A stretch of DNA of 64,000 nucleotides, from the NCBI GenBank assembly GCA_947650285.1, contig CANTFL010000056.1, positions 62,001 through 126,000 of the forward strand, written 5' to 3'. The notes beneath the pieces were generated by a model. It worked only from the letters and a program-made list of their open reading frames with translations, had not been told where the DNA came from and did not search any database. Made by a program: the position numbers and the translations under genes. Shown here piece after piece: positions 13,701 to 25,500 of this stretch (within the stretch, counting starts at the first letter, position 1; each line of letters starts with the position of its first letter). The stretch comes from Hyaloperonospora brassicae. Its lineage: Eukaryota > Oomycota > Peronosporomycetes > Peronosporales > Peronosporaceae.

Positions 13701-15480
13701 ATGAGCGATACGAAGACCTTTTAATTTCTATCGATCAAAAATTATATTTCACGTAGCGCTTTCTGCGTACCATAGATACATCCACAGGAAAACCTTCGAC
13801 CTAAGTTTCGTCATCTCGGCGTCATCAATAGAGCATTCCCTTGTGATTCAAACGCACGCAAATGTTCAATCCTAGGCGTTATTTGAATCTATAACTTAAA
13901 CTGTGTGTCTCCCTAGTTTGCATAGTTCGTAGACCTACTGATTATATACACCGCAGTACTCACTGCCTCCAACCACCAGTCAGTAGACACGCCCTTGAAA
14001 TGCAGCATGCTTCGCTACTTTATGATTTAATAACGATATCCGTTCAGCGACCTCGTAATGTTGCAAGCTGTACGGCACTATCCGTTGATTCATGATACCT
14101 CTCCCGGAACACTTTCGGCAACCTTCTTGTCGTAAACTCTGTTCCGTTGCCTGACTGTATATAACTTGGGCGCTTACACCTTGATTCTCGTATAAGGAAT
14201 TAAACTCACAAACTTTGGCAGCCATCTTGCTCTTGTGCTCCAAAAAAACACCATTGTAATTTTTTGGAAAGTCGTCCACGAATGCCAGTACGACTTTATC
14301 ACCACCTATGAGACCGTCTTCTTGGTTCCATCGTATGTGTGCGCTAGCATTATCACACGCGATACCTTCGCATGCGACTATAACGATTATCTAATTGTTG
14401 TAGTCTGTCTCTTCCAGCATTCAACGCATAACTTCTCACGACTTTGCTCCACCGCAGGCCTACCGCTCGAAGCGCTGTTTATTTTCATTCCAGTCTCACC
14501 GAGTTCCAAAGCGAGCGTGCCAAAGCTCCCATTTTCTTTCCACGTCCGAGTACGCAACGTATTGCACTGTTGTCTGGCAATAATCCATTATTTAAGTCGT
14601 ATCAAGCTTCCACCGCGAGGCCATAGTTTTTTTCTCTTGTTTCAAGCGACACACTATATATGTTCATAGTCACCGTTGAGGCCGCGCTCGGCAAGCTTGT
14701 CCGCCGACAACTGTCGTCGATCCAGTTTAGGGTTGTGGAGGATGTACACCGTTTGAATGCGCTTAACCATCAATATCCTGTAAGAATACTGATCCAGTCT
14801 TCGCTGCACAAATCATCTTGGCGTCCCAATGTTCACCTCAATGCTCGTAGACATAATCCTGTGATTTAATATTCGTCTTGGTGTGGTAGCATGCGTGCCT
14901 TTGCATTTGTGCCGATCAGAAATTTGATGACCGAATATTATCGGCGGCAAAGACACCGTCCTCATCACCGTTGACGATGCCTTGGTGCCCGAAGAGTCTC
15001 ACTTTATGTTACCAAACTTGTCGCAGCTGATGAGATTGCCCTTATATCCATTCCGATTCGCGTCGTTGTCCTTGCGGCCGTTGTTCCTACCGCCTTGTCG
15101 AGATTTCCGTTCTTCGACTTGTCCTGCACGTAGTGGCCAACAGAGCGCTTTCCGTAGCTTCCTTCTTGCCCTGACACTCAAACGCTTCAAGCAACTTCGC
15201 ATTCATCGTATTCAGCGTGGTACCATGGCTTTCTCCACGCTCGATGCGATAGGCTCATACTCTTCAGGCAGGCTTCATAGTGGCATTACGAGCTAGCGTG
15301 CCCTATCAATTGGCTCATCCAGAGTTTGAAGACCAACGATGAGCTCATCGGATTTTTGAAGGTGCTTGGCAATTGTCGCACCGTCATCCATCTCAAAATG
15401 GAAGACAAGGGGTCATCAATACTTTCCTGTGTGTGGTCGTGCGAGTGTGGAACCCCTGCGACATGCCCCATGCCTGGGTG
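10710..15480 (-). mobile_element. Ty1/copia retrotransposon remnant B, nearly full length but broken
   Basis: Fragments appear in copia order running towards lower coordinates. There is a gag piece with LPSTFKNPMSS (15286-15471). A Lys/Arg-rich gag tail follows, with a damaged zinc-knuckle-like CDKFGNIK (about 15000). Near 14690-14740 is a stretch with LDRRQLSADKLAERGL, typical of the region before integrase. Integrase lies at 13980-14279 (GIMNQRIVPYSLQHYEVAER, the PYSPQQNGVAER-type motif). The start of reverse transcriptase is at 12757-13035 (RYKARLLRKV, then DTSFLDSDRKEDVYVEVPN). A likely RNase H C-terminus is at 10710-11024 (SHKFVSRDVIVVEYISTKSW). Stops and frame changes separate the pieces, so the copy is dead. 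LTRs were not resolved. A minisatellite sits inside at 11846-11961. Confidence 0.72.
11846..11961. repeat. Degenerate minisatellite with AAGATCGCAT core
   Basis: About seven to eight imperfect tandem copies of a 15-17 bp unit built on AAGATCGCATC are visible (for example AAGATCGCATCCCTTA, AAGATCGCATAACGA, AAGATCGCACCATCTA). The array lies between the RT and RNase H pieces of copia remnant B, where about 1.7 kb holds no other recognised coding motif. Unit-to-unit differences suggest an old array. Confidence 0.7.
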
Positions 15481-16902
15481 GCCGTCGGTACAGACCGAAT
15501 TTTGCTGTGGTGTTGTAGCGCAGTGCCTTAAGATATCAGACCTAGTGTCTAAACCTCATTCAGCACAGCGCCTCGGTCATCTCCGCCTCAGGTTTGACCA
15601 CCCACATGTGTTGAAGCCTCCAGTGTCATTCGCATGACGACCTACCGGTGAGAATAGTTATTGCCCCCCCCCAAGGCGACTTCAGCCTTTCGCCGATAAC
15701 GATGCGGTGGTTGTTAGTCTCCTTCGTCGTCGTCGGCTGTTGACCTGTTCACTCGATGTGAGTAGGAGAAGTCAAAATATGAATTTATGATATTCTTCAA
15801 CCTTAGTTCGCCAACAGCTTTGCTATTATGTAGCTACTTCTTTTATATGGTAGACACTATACCAGTCCTACTGTTTTACCCATCTTTGCCTCTTGGTTGT
15901 GGCAGGGACTTTTAACGCAGCACCTCAACGACGTCCAGGTAAATTTGGAGCTCACCACTTGCGCATCTTTTGTGCCTCAAAACTCACTAGACAGAACATG
16001 GTCTATCCTTTTATCAGTAAGTTTCTTGGTCGATTGATATATTGAATGCAAGAGATGTGTGGCGTACGATGTTGTGTAGTTTGCAAAAGAAGTCGATTCT
16101 ATCGTGATTGTGGGATTATGCTGTTTTTTGCTTCGGTAGCGTTGACCGATTATAAGCTGTCGCACACTCTTGATTCTTGCTCCTCCTGTCCACACTATAT
16201 AGCGTTGTCTCAACGCCTCGAATAGGCTTACTACTTTGGTGTCATGCTTAAAAAACAACAGGGACGTGAATACTAAATTTATAAAATCTAGATGGCATTT
16301 TACCGTCAAGTTGTAAAGTTGTGTACAAAGACGCTGAAAATAACGCTTCTTGATGGAAGAGCTCAGCATTAGTCGCTTGACTGCACTTTGCGTCGATTAT
16401 GTCTTCCTTGTATTATCAAGAGCTAAATCAATCAAATTTTGCATTGGAAATGCTATAGTTGTTCGTATATATTTGACATATTGTAAATGATGTGTGGTGC
16501 GTCTCGGTGTCACAGGCAACGTTTTGTTATACGGAACAGGAAGGACTATTCCGATATCATGAAACGATCACACAGGATCAAGAATGATCTTCGGATGCCA
16601 CGGAAAGATCGAAGGAGGTTAGTTATCTGTCATATCAACTACGCTAGCAAAGATACACTTTTCATCTTTTACCTGCGTTACAGAGCTGTTTGTTAGCGAC
16701 GTGACATAGTTAGGCCTAACTAGGATTAAGACTAAGCTTCCAACGAAAAATCAAGAATTAGCCGCAAAATGGGCTTCTCGCTTGTTATTGATCGCATCCA
16801 GCGATTGACCGTGATTTGACGTCTTTTATGTCTCATTTGAAGACAGCTGGTGCCAATGTTTCATGTTATCTCGTTTGGTCAATATTACAAGTCCGGAAAC
16901 CC
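15481..16902. other. Probable retroelement leader or LTR region; nothing coding recognised
   Basis: This lies just upstream (in minus-strand sense) of the gag piece of copia remnant B, so it probably includes that element's leader and 5' LTR. I could not define LTR ends or a primer-binding site. A run of nine or ten C residues lies at about 15665-15674. A 130-residue minus-strand frame (15977-16369) has no recognised domain. Confidence 0.35.
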
Positions 16903-17468
16903 CTATCTGTAGCCGATATGAAGTGCATTGGCTGCTCGGGCTTGATCGGTGAGATTGGTGACGGATACACACTTTCTTCTACTAAATTGTGTTAAATTTA
17001 CCTCAACGACATTCCATCTTGTGCGTAGCGACACCTCCCTGCATTCACAGATTCCACCTCTTGCACTTTTCTGATGTTGATCGCCATACTTTAGTGCCTC
17101 CACATTCGTAAAGTGAGCGTACGCTGCATGATATAGCCCGGGCGATCGAACTGATGGTGCCAGACATCTACCTGCAAATTATTAGTCATTGCTTGCCTGT
17201 TTCGCAGAAGTTCTTCGAATTGATATGATACTATTACGTAGTAAAGATTGTTGTCTAGCTCGGAGCTATAAGCATGTTTTGGTGGAAAGTAATCGAGAGT
17301 GGGGGTGTTGTAGCTAGCAAAGTTGTTGACAAAGCTGTCAGCGGCAAAGTATTCGGGACAGCGCGAACGTTCGGATACGCTTACCACGATCACGTATATT
17401 GGAAGGGTGTGCTTGTGCGACTGACTCACTTTAATCGCCGCTATATATATCGTCAAGCGGCGAGACAA
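16903..17468 (-). mobile_element. Copia-like remnant C: pre-integrase region
   Basis: On the minus strand a frame ending near 17091 contains RQAMTNNLQVDVWHHQFDRP. This resembles the LWHxRxGH histidine-containing segment that precedes integrase in copia polyproteins. A second minus-strand frame continues at 16903-17103 with no firm motif. It is shifted in frame relative to the first, so the piece is decayed. It may be a separate insertion or a piece of the neighbouring copy. The assignment rests on one short motif. Confidence 0.4.
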
Positions 17469-18715
17469 TAGATCGCATTAAATACTCTTGGGTGTCACTG
17501 GCTATTCGAGCTGGAGTACACAACAGCCAGCTTTTCTAGCACTAGACTACTATGACGGGTCTGAACATAATTTTTGTCTTTATCCTCATTCTTTGAGGCT
17601 CGACAACAGTGCCAATATCACATACACTGCAGCATCACCAGCCTTTGCACGCGAGTGAACTTACTGTCAAAGTACCAAAAAGCATGATATTGGCTTGCAA
17701 GAGCTTATAGATCCATTTCCTGCCCACTTGGGCGTTGATAGGGCCCAATGCTAGCGAATTACACTACTCAAGGTCTGCCAATCTTCTATTCCGGCTGTCT
17801 TACTTGCAGTCTTACCTTTCCTTCACATGAGTTGATGTCGAGTGCAAGTGATAGGAATCTGGCATGTTCGAAGCGTAGCATTCCGCATTAGTAGCTTACG
17901 ATGTCGTCTGGCGAGGTTGCGGACGGATCAATGTTTCTCCGGCATCTTTTTGTGTCTCAAGTGCACATCTTACGATGCACACGTAGTGGCAAAATGAGCC
18001 TAGTCATTGGGCCTCGCTGCTTGTCTTACTACTGCACCCTCAGTACGCTACTCCCTCGTTTTGACTTTGTACCTGAGCACTTTGTGAATCCGACAAGCGG
18101 ACGGACTCTAGCTGCAGCTGTGGAGATGGAGTGAGGACAAAGATGAAAGGGCTTCAGCGGCTCGAGGAAAGGACACGTTATCGATGACATCGTAGTTTCG
18201 CAAGACGAAAAATTGCATGAGTCGTCTGTACTCATATGGGATGGTAAACATTGCAAACGACATCACTGCATGTCGTACTGTATACAGAACGCACAGCGAA
18301 CGTAGGACTATCTATCGTTCTTCATCTTGGCTGCTTTCTTGCACCTGCTGATCGTCCATCAATGGCCAACCACCGAAAGTCTTAACGTCATGCGCACCAA
18401 TTGATTGTTTTCTTTTCTTCGAGCTTGCACTAGTTTTCTAACCAGCGATTCTGAATGGTATTTGCGATACACGTCGCTGCCAAAGCTGCCAAACCAGCAG
18501 CTCGGAGAGGACCGTTCAACACAGAACATGCGAGAACTGTCGCTACACTTCACAGCGATCTAACGGCGTCACGTGCGCGATCGTGACGTAGCAGACAAAC
18601 AGAACCGGATGGGCATCCAAACGAGTTTCAACCAATCTCTATGTTCGGTACAATGCAACACTACAACGTCAATGATGACGCTCATGACATACACGTTCCC
18701 GGTCAGTATCGTTCC
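17469..18715. other. Downstream region of the pectate lyase; no supported gene
   Basis: Only short frames without recognised domains occur on either strand. The right end must include the 3' untranslated region of the minus-strand pectate lyase. Base composition changes near 18640-18716 from AT-rich to the GC-rich coding sequence of that gene. Confidence 0.4.
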
Positions 18716-19540
18716 TCACACATACGTGACGCTGCTGAGCGAGTCCTTGCAGAGCCTGCGCGAGGCGCCCGTGCCGACCGAACACACTTCGACCCTCTTG
18801 CCCTTGATCATGATGTTCTCAGCCGTGAACTTGTCGCCCGTGTTCTGCGTCACGAGTCGCACGCGACCGTTGACGGCCAAGACGTTCTTGATGCTGATGG
18901 TGACGCCTTTGTTGCCACAATCGCCGCACGTGCGGCAGAACGTCCCGTAGTTCACCGCATAGAACCCCTCAACGATCAACGAACCGTAGCCGTTGTGCTG
19001 CACCACCTTGTCGGCGGCCGAGCGCGCACCACCGCCGATCACTCTCGTCACGCTGTTTTTTGTACCGCCTTTGATGCTCAGCGCGTCCTCGCATACGGCA
19101 TCCCACCACACGTTGACGATATTGCCACCCCCCTCGCAGTGCACGCCCTCCATTTGATCGATACCAATGATCGCGTTCTTGAGTGTCCCGCCTTCCTGGA
19201 CGAAAAAGACGGCGTTTCGCCAGCTACTCTCCATGCCGCCCTGGCACTTGATGTTGGAGCGCTGGTACGTCTTCATCCCGCCATCGAAGACCTCGCCCTT
19301 CTTGACCGTGTAGGGCGCTGCGAAGTAGACATCGCCTTGGCTAGTGGGCCATCCTCCATTCGGCATAGGAGCCGCCCCGGCGCCCACGGAGGCACTCAAC
19401 GACACGACCGGCAAGGAAACATTCAACGACACGGCAGGCGTCGAGCCACCCAACGACACGGCAGGCATCAAGCCACCCAAAGCCGCGGCATTAGTAGTCG
19501 TGGCCAGCACAAGCGCAGCGAGCAAAATGGTGCTCACCAT
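18716..19540 (-). CDS. Secreted pectate lyase, polysaccharide lyase family 3 type
   Basis: Single-exon gene encoding 274 residues. The first ATG in frame is at 19540; the frame stays open upstream only to a TTG at 19570. Starting at 19540 gives MVSTILLAALVLATTTNAAA, a clean signal peptide, so the enzyme should be secreted. A low-complexity linker with near repeats of PAVSL/VSLP (about residues 24-52) precedes the catalytic domain (about 62-274). That domain has the right-handed beta-helix character of PL3 enzymes: repeated short strands such as EGVHCEGGGNIVNVWWDAVC and EDALSIKGG, with many Cys. PL3 lyases cleave de-esterified pectin by beta-elimination with calcium, loosening plant cell walls. 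No frame break is visible. The gene is flanked by retroelement debris on one side and gene-empty DNA on the other. Confidence 0.9.
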   Translation of the reverse strand: MVSTILLAALVLATTTNAAALGGLMPAVSLGGSTPAVSLNVSLPVVSLSASVGAGAAPMPNGGWPTSQGDVYFAAPYTVKKGEVFDGGMKTYQRSNIKCQGGMESSWRNAVFFVQEGGTLKNAIIGIDQMEGVHCEGGGNIVNVWWDAVCEDALSIKGGTKNSVTRVIGGGARSAADKVVQHNGYGSLIVEGFYAVNYGTFCRTCGDCGNKGVTISIKNVLAVNGRVRLVTQNTGDKFTAENIMIKGKRVEVCSVGTGASRRLCKDSLSSVTYV

Positions 19541-22500
19541 AGTTGGCAGTTGGGTTCTGTTGCTCAGCAAAGGATGTTCGTAGTCGGTCGATCAGCTCTT
19601 TGCTTGCTGCGAAGAGCGTGAATAGAGGAATGAGTGAGGAGCGTGCGGGTGGGTGGAATGCGGCCATCGCTACCAGCGTCCTTTCGTTTCGAGAGAGAGC
19701 ATTACGGCGAGCGACCCGTAGTAGACAGCGCTACCGCCAACGATGGAGTTCTAGCCATCGAGTGCGTTCCGAGGGACCGACTGCTGACATACGCACGAGT
19801 TACAGCTATTCCACAAACAAGTCTGATGGGTTCTACAAAGTGCATGGTAAGCACAGGGGGCCACAAATGTCGGAAACGGCTGGCCTTGCCGTGCCATCTG
19901 CCAGCTTCTGACGCCGTGAATGAATGAACAACGAGGCGTCGACCGGTCGTCCAACACTGACCGTAAAAGCAGCGTGAATGCAGCATATGACGTGGGGCGG
20001 ATAGGCTGCAGCATATGTACGTTGTATCTTCGTTCCACGTTTCGATATGGTAAGCCACGACCATGCGCGAACCAGCTTATGAACATCCCGTACTCTCGCA
20101 CGCATGGCGAATATTCATTCGCAAGCAAGGCGGGCAAAAAGCGGATGGCGTCGACAATAGCACGATCGCAGAGGTGCCGCCGATCAGAAGAGAGCACACA
20201 TCGTCATGTGCCTTACAAGCCCTTGCATCTGGTGGGCTGAACTTCGGTTGTACAACTTCTGACTGACGTCCGTAGACCAGCTGGATAGACGAATGAAGGG
20301 TAAGTGTACTTTCTTACCGTCTTGAGCTACGTCATACTGCACAGATCAAACTCGCCAATCCATTTCGAACGTGCACGTGTTCCGACTTGTTGCTTCTCAT
20401 CGCCGAGAGCTATGGAAACCTCCACCGAAACCACATCATGGGATATTATCAAACCTTTAGCTGACGTGGACATCATTGAGTTTCTGTCAGTAGTACACCC
20501 CTCTTTTGCACGTATCATATCTGTGTCTGGATGAAGTAGATGCAGCGCACGTAGACCACAAGTCCAACATCCGAACACTGACTTCGTGTGTAGACATACT
20601 AGTCCCTTCCGTCAAAATAGAGGAGCAAGTCTTAAGGTTCGCTCTTGGATACCAGTGATCCTGTACAGCGAAACGAAGTCGAGTTTTGAATATTCACATA
20701 CCGATTCCGGTTAGTTGGAGCAGGCCAATGAGTATCGGTCATGCGTCGTGAAGTCTATCAACCAAAGTGTTGGCGTGATTGTTGTGTAATGAAGTAGCTC
20801 GTTTGTGTTGCGAATGAGCTAAAAAGCAGGAGAAGAGAGCATAAAGGCCATGGACGGATTGTCTGTGAACCGACAACGACCACAAATACAGCAGCTAGCA
20901 AAAGTGACATCAAACATCAACAACAACGACAACATCAACAACAAAAAGCGCGGGCGACGACACGGATTCGATTGAGGATCAGAAGAAAGTTAAAGACCTT
21001 CTAGTATCTTTGAAAAAGGATGGTAACGACCAATCATTACTTCTTCGTTTCTTACGTACGACGGATGAGTATAGCGTAATGCATGTCAATCTTGCCTTCT
21101 TGACACCACTCCATTTTTATCCATCGATGAGTAGCAAGTACTGCAATCGCACGACCTTTGACCACAGCATGCACTTACACAGCGGTCTTACGAGGAAGCG
21201 CAAGGAAGCGCGTGTTTCTCGTACATGCGCTCACGGTTAATTTTAATCTATTTTCTATATTTTCTAATTTATCTTAAATCATCCCAAGTACGAGTGCTCC
21301 CCGACTCTTGAGAGTCACTTTATAAATATCGCATCCTTACGGATGATACTTGATCTGTACTCACTCAACAGAGAGATAGGAACATGACGCGCCGCCCCCC
21401 GCTTTCTCGGTTGCAGTGTATATCTACTATGAAAAACGCATACTTAGCTGAGTCTACTTATGAATGGAATAATTTTGTCAAGGAGTATTACGGTAACACC
21501 CCGTTCCAAATGTCATCGCCTGGGCTACTCATAATGACTCAATTTAACGAACGCGTGTGTCAAATAGTATCTCGTTCACGTGGCCAAGAACATGACCATA
21601 CGGAAAACTTACGTACATAAGTGTAGAAACTTCGTCAGCTTGAGTACATCTGTTAACATGTGTACTTTATTTAACGGGTATTGTTGGTCGATAACGTTCC
21701 TCAATATACCTCACCTTCAACAACAATAACATGTGCATTTGTCTTCTTGGGGATCCCCAATTACTTATCATTCTCGCAGTCAAACATATAATAACACACT
21801 TATCTCATTTTACTGGTTTATATAAATCATCTCTGTCATCTACATATGCAAACCTGCGATACTCCTTCCGATTTACTTGGCGCTGTTTATATGCTATATT
21901 GATGTAAACTAGTTCCATCACATTCTTTCCCTCGTAATACGTTGTACACAGAATATCATCCACGTCGTCAATAAATTACACAAAGCCTCTGTTTATCGGA
22001 GACACCCTGTCAACTATTATAAACGTCGAGAGAGCAACCATCTAAATTTTCGTTTCACTATATTTTGCTCATCGGGAGGAGTGCATAGTTTTCTGCATTT
22101 TCCTTGTTTCCAAGGTTGTGGCAGGGAGCCCATCAATGTTGATCATTGATTGCGTTATTGAAATCCGGTAGCTCAATATGGTATGTCAAGACCACTCCCA
22201 TATAGCTTAATATCAACTGTATAAGGCTATCCGAACAATTAATAATAACGATGGTATTTAAGATAGGAAACATTGGTATTGTAATCCAGTTTGAGGTTTC
22301 TTCAAGCTACCACTAATCTACATGTTAAACCGATACACGCACGTATACTAATCAATCAAATTGCATCAACATGCACGGTGCAAATCGGCTTTGCATGGGT
22401 ATGCACTATGATTCGAGCATCTTCCTTTAATCATTGCTCTGCGTAAGCATAACTAATGCTCCTCTATCATCAATACAGTAATACAAAATCGTTGAATATC

Positions 22501-25500
22501 GAGATTTATGACTACTTAGGGAGTAATTCACGCCACACACACAAATAAAGCTGCTTTATTTGTCCTGTGTGCATTTCTGGTGAGGTAGGAACCTAGTTTT
22601 TAATTTGTTGGTTTCCCTTCGCTTTGAGACGTTTAAAGATAACATCGCAATTTTTGTCTGTTCATTCACAGTCGCGGAAAAACCTCGCTGCAGCACTGCC
22701 ATTTCTGCACGCTAAGACTAATGGTTCTTTCCGTTAAAAACATTCTCATGCGTTCCACCGCACGTTTCAATCGATATGTCACTTTTTTCATTTATGATTC
22801 CGGTTGATATGCGACATGCAACCATCAACGTTAGGTACACAAATGTATCGAAAGGCTGGGGTTATTCAAATTCTGACTTTACAACTTGCAAGAATCGCAT
22901 GTCTGTGGTACCTGACGTCTCAATAGTCGTGGTGACAATCCCATAATAAACTTCCTTAGCTCCAAATTATCATTTGCCTCATTTTTTTGAACTACGCTGT
23001 CGTTTTGTCCTCACCGATGTCAAGGGTTGTTTAAACGCAAGCATCGATGGAGGCAGAAATGAATGGGAACCGGAAATGTATCATGCTGAAGTTAAACGCC
23101 TTTGTCTGACTGATACAAACCCATAATAATCGCTCATCATGATGAATTACTAGTGATTCGGTGAAAAGACGATGACACGAATAATACATTAAGCCTAGCG
23201 GTACGTAAACTTATATGCTTATGTAAAAGCTCGAGTTCCACACGATGTTCTGAAACCCATTTTTTGCTGTGCGTTTATGATAAGTAAAAGTAAACCTCAC
23301 ACTTAGCACGAGCATCGCTCAAGCCGAGAATGTCCGGTACTCGAACTTTTTTGTGTCTGTAGTTGAATGAATCTTCTGATTTACGTACACGAGTTTCTTA
23401 CCCAGACTTCGACGCAAACTTTATACTTTTACGTTTTAGAGTAATCACATTTACTTCCTCTTTATACATGTGTCATTTTCATGCCTCGTGTGGAATTGCT
23501 TATGCAGCGGAGTGGTCACCACAAAATTGTTGATGCATTTTAACGATCCACTGGGGTTGAGACCATTGACTTACGTAGATGTACTACAATTTCCTCTGCT
23601 TAACTCTCTTCTGTTTCGCCTTGTACACCATTTGGTTGGACGTGTTTGACTTTGCTTGCAACTATTCATCGATTATGATCCTAACCTATCTAATGATAGG
23701 TGGCTGTACGCTGCACATTACCAGAGGAGTACGCAAACCTATCGGATTATCAATATTTTGTAGAGCACTCTACATCTGCATCCTAATGCATTTTCATTGC
23801 ATCTCTTACCGGAAATTTAGATCGCCTATACCTCCGGGATTTGATTTTTGAATGGAGTATGGTAACCTAGGACAAACTATTATCCTCACATCGTCTGAAC
23901 GAGTCTTGATTCTGATTGTTGCGGAGAAGGTACAACGTTTTTGAGGCCCCACTGATACAATCAAATTTGAAAGTAGCCACATGTTATTTATACTACTTAA
24001 TTAACCTCTTATCACATGGAACCCCTGCGAACTTAGAGGAAGATCAGTTATGATTATGCGCTTCGAAGTGACATCAGAAACCCATGATAATGTTTCAAAG
24101 GTTACATGTGCGAGCTTTTAACTCGATTTACACATGTTCGATTTGCATGTACTTGCAAACCACGACTCCTTGCCATCTTTAACGATTTCGCTCCGGCCAG
24201 GAAGTTTTGTACAACATTGAAATGGTCTTCTTTGTACGACAGTCTGATTGTGCAAATATCTTCTTGATCATCCATTTATCACATTTCTCCATCCAATTTG
24301 ATCATAGCTTATCTAGAGGAGTCCGAGTCAAGTAATTATTCATACCAGGACGCAGAATGATACGTATAGATAAAATTTATATATTGTCACTAAGTTCTGC
24401 GCGCGGCTCTTTGCAGCGCATGCCCGGTAACATAAAAGTGCTCAAGTGATTGCCCATTGTGCTACAAGGTTATCCGTACTCTTTACGCCGAACAATGTGT
24501 TGCTCAATAATGCTGCAAGTCTTGAAGTTGTCTTCTTTGGTGCGATGTGGATCGTATCGTTGATAAATCCTTTATATCTCTTTCAATTGAGATAGACTAT
24601 TCTTGATGTGAAGGGCGACGATTATTGCCATACACTAGCAGTTTCCAATTTATAATCAATATTATGGTGTTTTGTGGCTAGCTCAAAGTTTTAGAACAAG
24701 AGTGAGACTCGAGGATGTTAGTACTTTTGTCTAGCTTATTTACGTCCACGCATCATTTGTATCATTATACTAAAACTACTACCCCGTGATCGATCTTGCT
24801 TGAAGTGAAGTACATAAGTGAAGTCGGGTCAAGCAGATGTTTATCTTTGAACCTGATTGATGGCAGAATTGTATGTTATGGACATGGGCATAATTGTATA
24901 ACGCACAAATAAATATGTATTAATACTGTTAATGCATGAGCCTTGAAAGTATAACATTTCCAGCCCCCTCTGATCGGAGCATCAGTGAGATCTTCAACAT
25001 GTAAGTATATATAATCTGACGAGAATTAATTGTTAAGTGAACAGACGTTCCGCGATAATATCGAAACAAGACTCTTCGACCAAAATTTAGTTATGATAAA
25101 GTTGATAATAGATAGAATTTATTTACGTTCTGAACGGCGTAAGAAGCGCCTTGATGTGCAAGATGCAACCGGTTATGCGTGACATGTCGATGTGTAATGC
25201 GCGATACAGCTATTCGTAATGTGAGACGTGTCAATTGTAATCGCGAGATACAACTTATACAAATTACGCTGTCGAAAGGATCCAGTAGGTATATACTAGC
25301 TAAACATTTGCTTATCATAGTATAAGTACATCACTTCGTATCTTTCCACCAAGCGCTCAGACGACCTTGGACACACACATCTTGCTCTCAATTATATCTG
25401 GTACTTCAACACCGTAAAATACCGGACTTGTCCTACCTAGGCTTTATGAAATCAACATTGAATTCTTGACATTGGCATTATTATTCAAGGAAGTGAACGT

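Noticed and set aside
18641..19621. Plus-strand open frame of 326 residues opposite the pectate lyase
   Set aside because: It is the antisense shadow of a GC-rich coding sequence. His/Arg/Ala-rich composition and no domain.
20913..20945. CAACAA/CATCAA tract as a coding polyglutamine/asparagine run
   Set aside because: No open frame of useful length carries it; treated as simple sequence.
15895..22140. Shared CCCTGCCACAACC near 15.9 kb and 22.1 kb as evidence for a second element leader
   Set aside because: A 13-14 base match between two places is expected by chance in 64 kb, and no other similarity surrounds it.
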